A stretch of DNA of 64,000 nucleotides from Calycina herbarum (GCA_001414485.1 LLEY01000084.1:124001-188000); one strand, 5' to 3'. Positions 46,868 to 57,569 are shown, numbered from the stretch's first letter. Notes: generated by a model not told the origin, from the letters alone. A program made the numbers and translations.

Positions 46868-48353
46868 CTAAACTTGTTCCTCCGAACGGTGGGATTGTCG
46901 TTCAATATGAATACCATCAGACTTCCCCTGAAAGTTGGGATGCAGTAGATCCGTCATGGCGTAACTTTCCACCACGGGCTCTGAGCCGTTCTTATTCAAA
47001 ATCGAAGATGTGGTATCCAAGCTTTGCCCGCCGGCAGAGGTATCTCTTGTCGTAGGTTCGACAATATTCTTGCTCCCTTTGGCCGAATCATATGAGCTAC
47101 GACCAGAGTGGAGCGATGCCAGGCTTCGAATACTACGCAGAACCCGATCTGGGGAGACACCGGCTGTGAAATACCACAATGACGGAAGGTTTACGGCAAC
47201 GATGGTAAACCCAGCTTCTAAGATCATGTAATAGCCATTTCGCGTATTGGTTTCTGTCAAAAACAGAAAGGTCAGTTGCCGACTTAAGTGGTAAATGAGT
47301 AAGAGGAAGCAGAAACCTACGGTAGCCGTCTTTTGAATTCTTGGTTCTCCCGTTATTCACAAGATGAAGTGTTGTAATCATGCGAGTTATACTCGCTGCA
47401 AGTCCCCTACTCAGTGTCAGTCAAGTGATTTCTTTCTCATACAAGAGAATGTATATTACTCACACCAAGGCAAGCAGAAAAACACCCGAGACTGCAATTC
47501 GCCGACTAGTAGTCGTTTTAAGAGCCCAGATCTGCAAGCATAAGCATTAGCATTGGATGTGGTAGCTAGGCCAACTGTAAATTACCTTAGGGATAGGAAG
47601 AGCCAGAATTAAAATATCAAGAATAACGTCGGAAATGGTGGTTCCCGCGAAATAAGGGTAAATGAGTCTGCACTTCGCAGAGTTGCCGGGTGTGTTGACA
47701 AGCCAGTTTACACTATGGCCGCCGCAAAGGTTGTAAGTGATGATGACAAATACCACGGTCCATATTGCCACAAGTGCTATAAATGTCGCTGTAATTATGT
47801 TGAAGATATCGCGACGACCCGTGGAACAGAAGATTCGTCGGTAGAAGAATAGCGCACTAATCTTTGCAAGCCCTAGCGTCATTACAGACAAGCCATCAAG
47901 AGATATGAAGGTCTGCAAAACAAATTAGCTCTCCTTCACTGCAAATTTGGAGCGGGTATTGGGACCTTCTGTAGAATGGGGTAGTTTGCCGCCACCAACT
48001 TTTTATCCAGGGGTTGGATATGTCCAAAGAGTTTTTTTGAAACCCCTATTGCAAAAAAATGAATACTGTATGGTTCAAGTGCGGGAGGGTAGACTCCTCT
48101 CACCATAGAATATACAGGCAGTCTCTCCTACGAAGAAGAACTAAACCGTTCGAAGTGAGTCGTAGTTCCCGACGATGAAGGAAAAGCTGCCACCAAGGAG
48201 ACTTACCCAAGCTACTGCGACAATCCAGTCATCTTTACCGATGCTCGCTCCTTGTTTGTACCGAGCAAAAAATCGTAAAATTAGGGTTCCTGTGGTTAAA
48301 AATAAGAAGACCGCACAAAGACTGACGATACCACCGACAGTAACATCGATCAT
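46868..48353 (-). CDS. PTH11-type rhodopsin-like membrane protein
   Basis: 377 residues from seven exons: 48207-48353, 48104-48140, 47966-48045, 47586-47912, 47464-47531, 47321-47409 and 46868-47253. All junctions keep the frame. The protein has about seven hydrophobic segments and the family-typical stretches DDWIVAVAW, GLSVMTLGLAKISALFFYRR and DVILDILILALPIPK, as in the fungal rhodopsin-like integral membrane domain next to PTH11 receptors. The Ser/Thr-rich C-terminal tail of about 90 residues is cytosolic. Such proteins are thought to sense surface or chemical cues. It is the left neighbour of the peptide/UstYa/P450 group, but membership is unproven. Confidence 0.85.
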
Positions 48354-49235
48354 GGTGGATCAGGTGTGGTCTTGAAGCCTTTGAGTATGTTGTGGTAAGC
48401 TGAAATGTCAAAGAGCTGACTGAAGTTAGATGTTTGGATGGGAAAAGAGGGGAATACGGCAGAGACAGCAAAGAGAGAATGCGTGCCCCGGCGCTCAAAA
48501 GTGCAACTGCACCTTGCCATGTCATGCAAACTGTTTCGCATACCTAGAACAAAATCTACGTGGAAGAATGTAACCCTAGGAATATATTGTGTTACTTGCT
48601 TCTCTTGGCGAGACGCGCGAGACGATGCATTTCATACGCAGTCACTCTGCCGATCAATACCCTGGATCTCCGTGATGGATCACATTGGTGTGACTATAAC
48701 GTCCACTTAGAGCGGGGTAATCGCGTCCATCATTGGTGTGCGAAAATGCCTTCCAACAACATCTTCAGTTGGCAATGTCTATTGGCTTGCTAGGGTTGTA
48801 CTCCGTGTACAAGATTACGGGCTTACATGGTACATACGGGTGTGATGCCACATCCGGACCTCATAAATATGTTTTGTATGGGTAGGGAAAGGCTGGATAT
48901 TATCTTTGGAAGGAATTACGTCAAAACAAGGGTTTGGTCGGAGTGCACATACAGCCAAAGCCTAAAAGATGCCGGTGCGGCTCTTCTTTTCCCCATTTTG
49001 ACATGCGAGCAATGCATTATCGTTTATCCAAATTGATTTGCGGCTCAGCCTTTTATAATGACCTATCACAAGGATTAAAACGACAATCACCAACAACCTA
49101 CGACACCGTAGCACTTTTGAAGTCGAGGATCGAATATTGTTCAGGAGAACCATGTTTGTGTACCATCTTTCGTTCACTGGCATTATGAAACAGACATGGG
49201 AGGCGTTGGAAAAGCCCTCGGAGAGTTGGTTTTAT
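48354..49235. other. intergenic
   Basis: Promoter of the minus-strand rhodopsin-like gene on the left and of the small peptide gene on the right. Short frames here have no motif. Confidence 0.5.
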
Positions 49236-49244
49236 TATATATAT
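49236..49244 (+). promoter_or_regulatory. TATA box of the small peptide gene
   Basis: TATATATAT about 100 bp upstream of the ATG at 49343, at the usual distance for a highly expressed short fungal gene. Confidence 0.45.
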
Positions 49245-49342
49245 CGAAAACATCTGTTCTCTTCGAAGATAACTTGCTGTGAATTACGAGTGCTAAAAAC
49301 TTGATATCACGACACCAACAAATCACCAGAACCCAATCCACA

Positions 49343-49598
49343 ATGCAGAGCTCGTGGCTCCTCCTCCTCACTATGGCGGCGTTGTTCGCTTTTGCAACTC
49401 CCATTCCAAATCCTGGTAAGTTGTATATCTCAAAGACTCAGAGGCAGTCTAACATTCTTTTGCGATAGATACTGCTACAACCCCCGAGGAAGATACATCT
49501 CTTGTAACCATGGTCGAGCTTGGTACCAATAGTAAGTACCTCATATTGAAGACTAAAAAATATATCTAATCAGATACGTTTTAGTGAACGACGAGTGA
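49343..49598 (+). CDS. small secreted peptide, 49 aa; candidate RiPP precursor
   Basis: Three exons, 49343-49415, 49469-49531 and 49585-49598, each with canonical GTAAGT donors and TAG acceptors, give 49 residues. The N-terminus (MQSSWLLLLTMAALFAFA) is a clear signal peptide. The mature part of about 31 residues starts TPIPNPDTATTPEED, is acidic, has no Cys, and ends NMNDE. Intron 1 falls just after the signal peptide, a common arrangement in secreted-peptide genes. There are no Lys-Arg sites and no internal repeats, unlike the known multi-core precursors of UstYa pathways. A UstYa-like gene and a P450 lie within 2.4 kb. It could equally be an effector or a short orphan gene. Confidence 0.5.
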
Positions 49599-50116
49599 GA
49601 TGGTAGATATGATCGAGATGGTCGAGATGGTCGAGATGGCTTGGATTTTCTCATGGAGAAGGCGTAATAATCACTTCTGAATAGCTTGCTATATAATAAA
49701 ACATTCTTGCGAGCTGTCATGATTTCCTTTCTTGCCATAATTTATACATCTTCCTACGTGTTCAAACGAGCTAAAATGATAACTTATTAAGCTTGAAACC
49801 TGCACCCTGTAAGACGCCTTCTCTTCAATTGTTTTGGGAAACAAAGTCACAATGTAAGCACCAGAGAAATCAATTTCAACTCGCAGACACCAATGCTGAC
49901 TTTAAATCCAAAAGGGTCCATTGAAGGGACTTTTCAATCGAACAGAGCGGAAAAGACTAACTAAAAGACAATGTGACTATAAATTTCCTCCATCGCTGAA
50001 TCAATTCGCCTCTAGACTATTGCATAGATCGCAAGTAACGCTTCCAAACCAACAAAAAGTCCAAACTTTATGACCGCAAAACATGGTTTGTGATATAAAC
50101 CCCCAAAAGGTGCAAC
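49599..50116. other. intergenic, convergent
   Basis: 3' flanks of the peptide gene and of the UstYa-like gene. A short GATGGTCGA-type repeat at 49600-49632 (GAGATGGTCGAGATGGTCGA) lies just after the peptide stop. Confidence 0.5.
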
Positions 50117-50996
50117 CTAAACCTGCGCATTGTTTTCCCATGGTTTGCTATCGTCGGGGCAATTCTTGTATCGATCTTCCAGTGGAATAAAATGGTCAAG
50201 AGGACGTCGATAACAAGCCGAGTGCTCGAGGGAGAACTGCCGGAGTTTTCCCCAATCACGACACATACGGACCTGGCCCACGCCAGAAGAAAACTCTGTA
50301 GAATTTGTGAGAGCGTGCAAGTGTCCTGTATAACGGGGAGTATCGTCTGCAGCACATATAACATCCTCGCGGAGAACGTGAAGACAATGCGTAACGTGTT
50401 TAAAGGGCCAGGTCTGATGCTTTGTATCGCGGAATTCCATTAACGCATCTCGAATGACAAGCTAAGAGAGCATCAATATATTGCCCACTTCTCGAAATAG
50501 GCTGACATTTGACTTACGACACAATGAAGGCTGTGGAAGCTGTGCAAGTAGTAAACCCCCTTGGAGGAGTCCCACGGCCATCTCATTGAGCTCGGTACGC
50601 CTTTTTGTTCCACATATTTGCGGTCCAGCGCTAGCCATCCAATATAGTGATCGAATTCTGAGGATTCCCACATAGGGTCGTCGATGGTGCGATCATCGTG
50701 AACAATGGCTGTTGGGATATTCTTTTGCAGTCCCACTACCAATAATTAGCCAAGCTCTGGGCATAGTTTAAGTCGTGCATACCGAAGCTTTGGGTATCCA
50801 GTAGATTTTGAGTATTGTGCAGCCGAAGAGAGAGGAACGCAAGGAACGCGATGCTTATTCCAAGCAAGATGGTAAGAGAATAGATTAACTTCCAAGCTGT
50901 TGCCAAGGAGTTATTCTGTCTCCAAAGACTTCCATCAGACTCCGAAAGATTTTCGGAAGATTGCTGCTTCAATGGCTCGTACTTTGGAGTCCCCAT
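50117..50996 (-). CDS. UstYa-like (DUF3328) oxidase
   Basis: 258 residues from exons 50783-50996, 50518-50735 and 50117-50461. A single transmembrane segment at about 38-58 follows a hydrophilic N-terminus, the usual type-II topology. Both diagnostic HxxHC motifs are present: H139-S-L-H142-C143 (in LHSFHSLHCV) and H166-V-T-H169-C170 (in FKHVTHCLHVLRED), followed by the conserved C-x-A-D-D-T (C180). UstYa-family proteins are copper- or iron-type oxidases; in the ustiloxin, cyclochlorotine and related pathways they cyclise or oxidise peptides. The gene shares a 1-kb divergent promoter region with a P450 and faces the small secreted-peptide gene. Confidence 0.9.
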
Positions 50997-51982
50997 CTCT
51001 GTGACTGGGACGAGTGGAAGGACAAATTTTTTTTGAGTAATTTCAAAAAGAAAGAAGTGTATGAAATTTATTTGGGGGAGCCTAGATACTGGAAAAGCGG
51101 TAGTCGTAAGGCGAAACTGTGGCAAAGAGAATACAACAGGAGAACCAACACTACGTATTGAATCGATCGCACATATGAGTTAGATCAGCGATAACCTTCC
51201 TCACTAGTCTCCAACTATATTAATTCTCAGCTACACTTAATCACCTGTGAAGCAAGGGGGAGGCAAGTGTACCTTTTTCGCTTAGCTCATTTTCAAGTTT
51301 CGGTCCCTCTCCTGTAAGCATGTAACACCTTAGAATTTCCCAAAGCAAGTCTGTTATTGAAGGATCGAGATCCCAGAAATTCCATACAGATAGCTAGTCA
51401 GTACAGCTGACGATTTTCTTCAAGGCACGAGAAAAGGCACCTTCAGAATAAGTAAGAATTCAAGTTCTGATAGTGATTGGTAAAAATATAATCCATCTTC
51501 CATTGGAGATAACTTACTCCAACTACGGTCATTCTTCGATTCAACTCTCTTCAACAGCACAAATTCCAGCTTTGCCATCCATGGGCAACTGCATTATCAA
51601 CGAGTTTCACAATGAATCACCAATGATTGGGAGTACCAAAAGATACGAATGTGCTTGAAGGAACCGCCTACAATTGCAACCAATCGGTGAGCTTGGTTAT
51701 ACCAACATGTGAATGCTACGTTGGTTCGGTGAAGATTACCCAGTCGAGTTGTTAGTTGTCAGAGTGCAGGCTGGATAAATGGACCCTTGTCCTTCTGTAT
51801 GACCACAGGAACGATCCATGCGCTTACTTACAAGCGATTTGAGTTGAGCGGCTGGGGACAGCACCATTGCTTTTGCGTCTCGGCATCCAACATCACCATC
51901 TTCCTCTGTATTAGCATACTCGTGCCATCTTCACACTTCTTGGCTTGTTCGTTTCGATTTCTTTGGTGCTTGTTTGCTGATA
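50997..51982. promoter_or_regulatory. divergent intergenic region, UstYa-like / P450
   Basis: 986 bp between the start codons of two divergent genes, so both are probably controlled from here. Short open frames have no motif. No named operator was recognised. Confidence 0.4.
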
Positions 51983-53762
51983 ATGGAGTCGTTGCTTCTC
52001 AGCAACAGTCGCATTGCAAGATTGGTTATCTGCTCTGTTCTAGTGGTCATTACCAGCATTTTGTACCCAAGATGGCGGAGGTATATGAATATTCGAGCCC
52101 TAAAACTACAGCACGGCTGTAAAGACCCAGCAAAGTATCCCCACACAGATCCAGTCTTAGGATCAGACATGGTCAACGCCCGCTCACAAGCCATGAAAGA
52201 AGGTCGATATTTCAAACTTTATGGCGAACAATTCGAAAAATACGGCAAAACCTTTGAAGAAATTTGGAGGGGAAAGCCACTGATCAATACCATTGAGCAG
52301 GTCAATGTCCAAAAAGTTGCTGCTCTTGCCTTTGAGGACTACGGGAAAGATCCAGAGAGAGCGGTTGCTCAAGCGCCGTTGTTTGGTCCAAGCATCCTCT
52401 TTTCGGATGGACCGGTTTGGAAGCATTCTCGGGAAATGATAAAGCCAATCTTTTCGAGGGCTGAAATATCTGATATTGATCATTTGGCTTCGTATGTTGA
52501 TCGGTTTATGGAGCTTCTGCCTGATGATGGGACTATGGTTGACGTACAACCTCTCCTTCGTCGGTTGTTCCTCGATGTATCGATGGATTTCTTATTTGGA
52601 AGATCATTGGGCTATCTACAGCCAGAAGTCCCAGCCGAAGCCACCGAATTCCTCGAAGCTTTTGAGAAGGCCCAAGTCTGGACTATAAAACGACGAGAGT
52701 CGGGGTGGTCGCAGTTCCAATTCTACCGTCATAATGTAGACAGAGAGTTCAAGGACGCTTATTTGAAAGTCCACCAATATGTCGATGAGCAAGTTGACCG
52801 GGCTCTCAAAGAAACAGTCAAGGAAAAGCCGGAATCAGAAGGCAACCAAGTGAGAAGACGTTATGTTCTACTGGACGAAATGGCCAAGCAAACTCGGGAT
52901 CCCATTCAACTAAGATATCAAGTTCTCGCCGTATTTCTCCCTGCCCGCGATTGTATGCAATTTTCCCTTTGTTTCCCTTTTTTCAATCCTATTCTTACTC
53001 TTCGAGTGAATTCTTTATCCCGAGTCAACGAGAAAAAGCCATACTAATTCATTGCAGTGATCGGAGTTTCCGCAAGCAACATGATTTTCCAGCTGGCACG
53101 ACATCCGCATATATGGACACAGCTTCGACGAAGAGCTTTGGAAATAGGTGATACACCTTTAACTTTCGAAAAGCTAAAGTCGCTCGCGGAGTTTCGATAT
53201 GTGTTCCAAGAGACAGTCCGAACAATTGGTCCAGCAGCGCGAGTGGTATGCAATTTTCCCCTTGATGCCCCCTTTTGAGTTCCCAATCTTGGTGTTCAGA
53301 AGCAAGCTTAATCCTTACGCACTGCTCTCTGCTCCAGATTCAATGAGAAAAGCACATGCTGATTCGTCGTAGTGGCGCGTGGCTGTCCGTGATACAATAT
53401 TGCCTATGGGTGGCGGACTCGACCAGAAAAGCCCTATTTTTGTTCCTCGAGGTACGCCAGTGGTGTCAGGTACTTGGGCAATGAACCACGATAAAGATAC
53501 TTGGGGAGATGACGCCAATGAGTTCAAACCAGATCGCTGGATTGGTCGCAAGTCCATGTGGGAATTCGTTCCGTTCTGGGGTGGTCCTAGAATTTGCCCT
53601 GCTCAGCAGCAAGTTCTGACATATGCTATATATCTCCTGGTCAGGCTGACCCAAAGATTTGAGCATATCGAGAATTGTGATCCGGTACTCGAGTATGTAG
53701 AGAAAATCACGCCGTCGGTTGAAAGCCAGAACGGGGTCAAAGTTGCATTTGAAAGCGCCTGA
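51983..53762 (+). CDS. cytochrome P450 (CYP52/CYP63-like)
   Basis: 515 residues from exons 51983-52952, 53058-53245 and 53373-53762. An N-terminal membrane anchor at about 9-27 (RIARLVICSVLVVITSILY) places it in the ER. Helix C carries WKHSREMIKPIF, the K helix EFRYVFQETVR, the PERF-like region FKPDRW, and the heme loop PFWGGPRICPAQQ with the axial Cys. The I helix reads LPARDLIGVSAS: the Ala-Arg-Asp core is kept, but the Thr pair found in related fatty-acid and alkane hydroxylases is not. The two introns are similar to each other at both ends. The family suggests terminal or fatty-chain hydroxylation; next to UstYa it could modify a peptide. The substrate is unknown. Confidence 0.92.
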
Positions 53763-54361
53763 TATGGCGAGGTTAAGTTCTTTAGGTTGGGCGTTTCTTT
53801 CAACCAGCGACCTTTCGCTTAGCTGAATGCTGCTCTATCGAGTATTTTCAACTTCACTTCAATACCACGACTTATATATTTGCTCCAAAACTGATTGCAT
53901 TAAGTGAGAGAACTCAAGGGTCGATTTTTTGCTACCAGAATTTACAAGGGGTATAATTTTGCCATCTAGAAGACTTTTTGATGTATTACCTAGCAAGTAG
54001 TACCAATCAACTGACGTAGCGGTAAAAGGGGGGTTTTATCACTACCGAAGAGCCGAGGGATGGGGGACGGCAAATCTCGAAAAGGTGGGCTCGTGGAAAT
54101 AAAAACTCTTTTTTAGGCTTGTCAGTAAGCACTGTTTTCAAAATAAGGTTATTCTGTGCATGAGGTTTATATTCTAACATTGGTTTCTTGGCGATCTATA
54201 GTCTACCTCGCTGTACAAAAGTAAATAGTAAACAAAGTAGGTACATAAACGAAACCTGCCATAACAGTTGCTCCCTATCTCACTCCGTCTCGAAAACAAG
54301 ATATAAGTCTTCTCTTCCATGATATCCATACAGCCACAACACAAAATTAACCCAAAACATT
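53763..54361. other. intergenic
   Basis: 3' UTR of the P450 gene and downstream sequence of the DUF7770 pseudogene. Nothing else is seen. Confidence 0.5.
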
Positions 54362-55424
54362 TAAAGAAAAGTTCCCTGGGTCATACCAGTTTGTTGACCA
54401 TCAGCGGCACGCTCTCCTCTACAGTGAGTTGCGAATTAAGCTTCCCTTTTGACGATATTTTGTAAACCGTGCGTTTTTAGAAAATTTCTTATTTCCTAGA
54501 CACTCTTTTCCTCTTTACTTAATAACAACGTATGTTATTATATCCCTGAGAATAGCTAATAAGAGCTCTATACCCCCTTTCTTACTCTATAAACTTTTTA
54601 GGAAGAAAATAGACACATTTATATATGTCTAAATTTTTATAGGGTCTTGGCAGAGACTACTCAACTTTACAAGTGTGTGAAAAAATTTCTTACGAAAAGG
54701 GGGTTTTCTAAGAATTAACTATTACTAAATTCATTCTTGTTATACTTGCTTAGATATAGTAATAAATAGAGAGGAGGTATAAGAAGATATAGTCGTTCTT
54801 TCTAGCTAGGTCTTATATCTTAAAGAGTACTTTAGTTTTCTAAAATAAATAAGGAAAAAACCTAGGAAGAAAAAAGCACGGTTTACAAAAAAAAAAAGTG
54901 TCAAAAAGGAAGCTTAATTCGCAACTCACTGTATTAGTCCACGCAGTCTGTAGGGTACGAGTGGCAACAGAAACCTCAGCGTCACTCGTTATGTACCCCG
55001 CGGAGCGCAACAAGGCTGCAATGGAGTAAACCCAGTATCTACAGCCCTGCCCGCCAGCACTGAACTGGTACTTGTCGTATTTGGAATTGACAATGTGATC
55101 TATCACCTGCCTAACGGTAAGGCCAGGTGCAGGGGTGAAAGAAGCATTCTTCACGGCATTTTCGGTGTAGGCGTAGTTCTTAGTAGTGACGATGAGATCC
55201 AAAGAGTTGTTTGTACCAGTTGGGCTGGGATCGAACTGAATAGATTAGGTAGGAGATGCAGCAAAATAAATGACCTAATGATTGGTCATTTTAGCATTGG
55301 AGGAGGAGCTTGACTCTATAGGGCCAGGCACTCCATTAGGAGCATAGGCACAAAAGTAAATGGCAGTGATACTTTTGGAAGGGGCCGAGTTGGCGAGAGA
55401 CTTGGGGATGAATACGAGAGGCAT
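54362..55424 (-). pseudogene. DUF7770-type protein disrupted by a MITE
   Basis: Reading from ATG at 55424, the frame encodes MPLVFIPKSLANSAPSKSIT then AIYFCAYAPNGVPGPIES and reaches NH. It then meets TAG (55275-55277) where this family usually has Trp, and TAA (55245-55247) a little further on, all without loss of frame. It continues FDPSPTGTNNSLDLIV to SAGGQGCRYWVYSIAALLRS and TLQTAWTN, where the 510-bp MITE interrupts it. On the far side of the MITE about 19 more codons (RGERAADGQQTGMTQ...) end at TAA 54362-54364 and are in register once one TA copy and the element are discounted. The family is fungal and its function is unknown. Confidence 0.8.
54422..54931. mobile_element. MITE copy B, TA target site, inside a gene
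   Basis: A 510-bp copy of the element at 11244-11756, with perfect ends CAGTGAGTTGCGAATTAAGC and GCTTAATTCGCAACTCACTG and flanking TA at 54420-54421 and 54932-54933. It differs from copy A by scattered substitutions and small indels in T/A runs. Its better-preserved termini suggest that it is the younger copy. It sits in the 3' coding part of the DUF7770 gene. Confidence 0.9.
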
Positions 55425-56409
55425 ATTGGTTGGAATGTGAGCGAAGGGAAAATATGGGTTTGATAGGGCTCTTAAGATAGAATGCAAATGAAGTGTAGAT
55501 GAGGTGTTGAAGTATTGAAAATGTGTTCGATGGATGGATTGATAATAGAGATGAAGTGCTGATGATTTTGAAAACAAGTTGACTGAGGGGACGGATAGTC
55601 TTTATAGCACTTTCAAAACAATACTGTTTATTTTTGAGAGATACTATCCACTCTCGTTGTCAGCAACCTCAAGTTTAAAATAGACTTCGAGTCGAATCGA
55701 GGCCACGTTGGCGGCTTGCGACAAAGTGACTGACAGGCACCCTATGGAATGCTTAAGAAAAGTGGCAACCAACATTTGAAATTTTCATTTATCTTGGAAT
55801 AGAGCAAAACTTCCCTGTGGTTTCATCATTAGTGAAGTCAAAACCGAATATATAGCTCTGAGTAGGTCCTGGACTCCTGGAGCACTGACCCTTTACCACT
55901 TTTCACAGTTTCGACCAACTCGGACCTAATAAACAACGATATCCGCGCGGTAAGACGGACACATAGCCTCATTGCTGACGATTTCATTAATCGATAGTGG
56001 GCTGAGGGCATATTGTTGGTGATGCCTACTGCATTATCACCAACATAGGCCTATGTTGGCCTATGTTGGCGACGAAGAAGCCCAAGCGGGGCGACTTGCG
56101 AAACCTGATCAAGCGAGATCACGGGGAGAGGAAATTCCAGTTCTTCTTTGGAATTCAACTGTCTTGAGCGCGAGATGCTGGGTGTACCGTTGAATCTGCG
56201 GCCACAAGTCAATCAATTGTTAGCTTTTGATAGAAGCAAAAGCCTAGTTTCTACCTAGTAGCTATGGACTGAGAAAGTTTGAAGGTGTGGCGCTTACGAA
56301 ATGGGTTATATGCTGAAACTTAAGTTTCTTTCTCCAACACGCACAAAGAGTCACCACGACAGCAGCCATTTTCCCTGCCTTCGAAAAATGCCTTCGAACA
56401 ACTAGCGCC
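55425..56409. other. divergent intergenic region
   Basis: Upstream of the DUF7770 pseudogene and of the phosphotransferase gene. A short palindromic repeat, CCAACATAGGCCTATGTTGG, lies at about 56039-56058, followed by further GGCCTATGTT units. Confidence 0.5.
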
Positions 56410-57150
56410 ATGAACGAAAAATTTCCTCTCGAACGCCGGAATCCAGCCTTAGTCTCTCGCGATGAGATTATTGCGAGCATCTCTGTTTCCCCAGAAATCA
56501 GATTATGTGAAGGCGCACCCTCAATAGCTCGAGTGTCGAGCTCTAGTGTTGTAAAATGGGGACGCCATATTCATCTGCATGAAGCAAGAAATATGCAATA
56601 CATTGCCAAGCACACAGAAATTCTTCTTCCAACCATTATCGATGCATGGGAAGTAGATGATGCGACAGAAGAAGATGAGTCAAAAACATGCTACATCTTC
56701 ATGGAGTTTGTCCCCGGAAAATTAGTGGTTGATATTTGGGATGAACTCGATAAAAAAGGTCGTCAAAACATCCACACTCAAATCTACGGATATATTCGCC
56801 AGCTCCAAACCCTCGAAATCGAAACCCCAGGCCCGATTGGGGGAGGTGTCTCTGAAGGTGCCCTCTTCACGGGGTATGGAGCAGGGCCATTCCATTCCGT
56901 CAAGGATCTCGAATATTGGTACAACGATCGCTTACTTGTCTCTCACGACTTTGGGTATGCAAATAGCTTGCCTGCTGGAGCATTTTCGGGAACCTTTGAG
57001 AAGCTGGTTATGTGTCATTTGGATTTGAATCAGCGTAATGTGATACTTGATGATGGGGGAAAGGTCTGGCTCATTGATTGGGGTTTGGCTGGCGCTTATC
57101 CAGCATGGTTTGAAGAGGCTCGACTGGCATGGGGTGCATCTTCGAGTTGA
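56410..57150 (+). CDS. APH-type phosphotransferase, early stop
   Basis: 246 residues in one exon, resembling fungal aminoglycoside-phosphotransferase/choline-kinase-like enzymes. ATP-lobe features (SSSVVKWG, then an EARNMQYI-type helix) precede the linker YIFMEFVPG. The catalytic loop is CHLDLNQRN (H203, D205, N210), and the metal-binding Asp223 is in WLIDWG. The frame stops at TGA 57148-57150, after WGASSS. Reading past the TGA in the same frame gives 42 more codons, ELGLLELVKKETHSGNLAKL then VAISFALTTGG, which look like the missing C-terminal helix, up to TAA 57277-57279. Either the gene is C-terminally truncated by a recent nonsense change or the end is naturally short. The substrate is unknown; such proteins rarely act on drugs. 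Confidence 0.7.
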   Translation: MNEKFPLERRNPALVSRDEIIASISVSPEIRLCEGAPSIARVSSSSVVKWGRHIHLHEARNMQYIAKHTEILLPTIIDAWEVDDATEEDESKTCYIFMEFVPGKLVVDIWDELDKKGRQNIHTQIYGYIRQLQTLEIETPGPIGGGVSEGALFTGYGAGPFHSVKDLEYWYNDRLLVSHDFGYANSLPAGAFSGTFEKLVMCHLDLNQRNVILDDGGKVWLIDWGLAGAYPAWFEEARLAWGASSS

Positions 57151-57569
57151 GAGCTGGGCTTGTTGGAATTGGTGAAAAAGGAGACGCATTCCGGAAATCT
57201 TGCTAAACTGGTAGCCATTTCCTTTGCTCTGACAACGGGGGGTTACTGCCAACCAAGAGTAAGAGTTGAGAATAAGTAATAATAATCTCTAAATTATGTT
57301 TTATTTGTGAAGATGATATGGAAGTCATGAGATGGACATGCTTGCGAGGCGTTTGAGAAAAGAAGAAAATGATATAGTACTCTCTCCCCCCCTTAATTGT
57401 CTGTAGAGCAGAAACATTTTCACAGCCAAACCACCCTTGCACATGACAGACAATACCAGGGGGGGAAGAGTAAGAAGCCCAATATCGTATCGGTCTCTTA
57501 ATTTCCGACTGCTCCCGAGGACCAACTCACATATGACTCCTACTCACTTACTACCCCAATGCATCCCGC

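Noticed and set aside
51787..52122. 111-codon plus frame overlapping the P450 start
   Set aside because: It is in a different frame from the clear P450 coding sequence, which has the anchor and correct Met.
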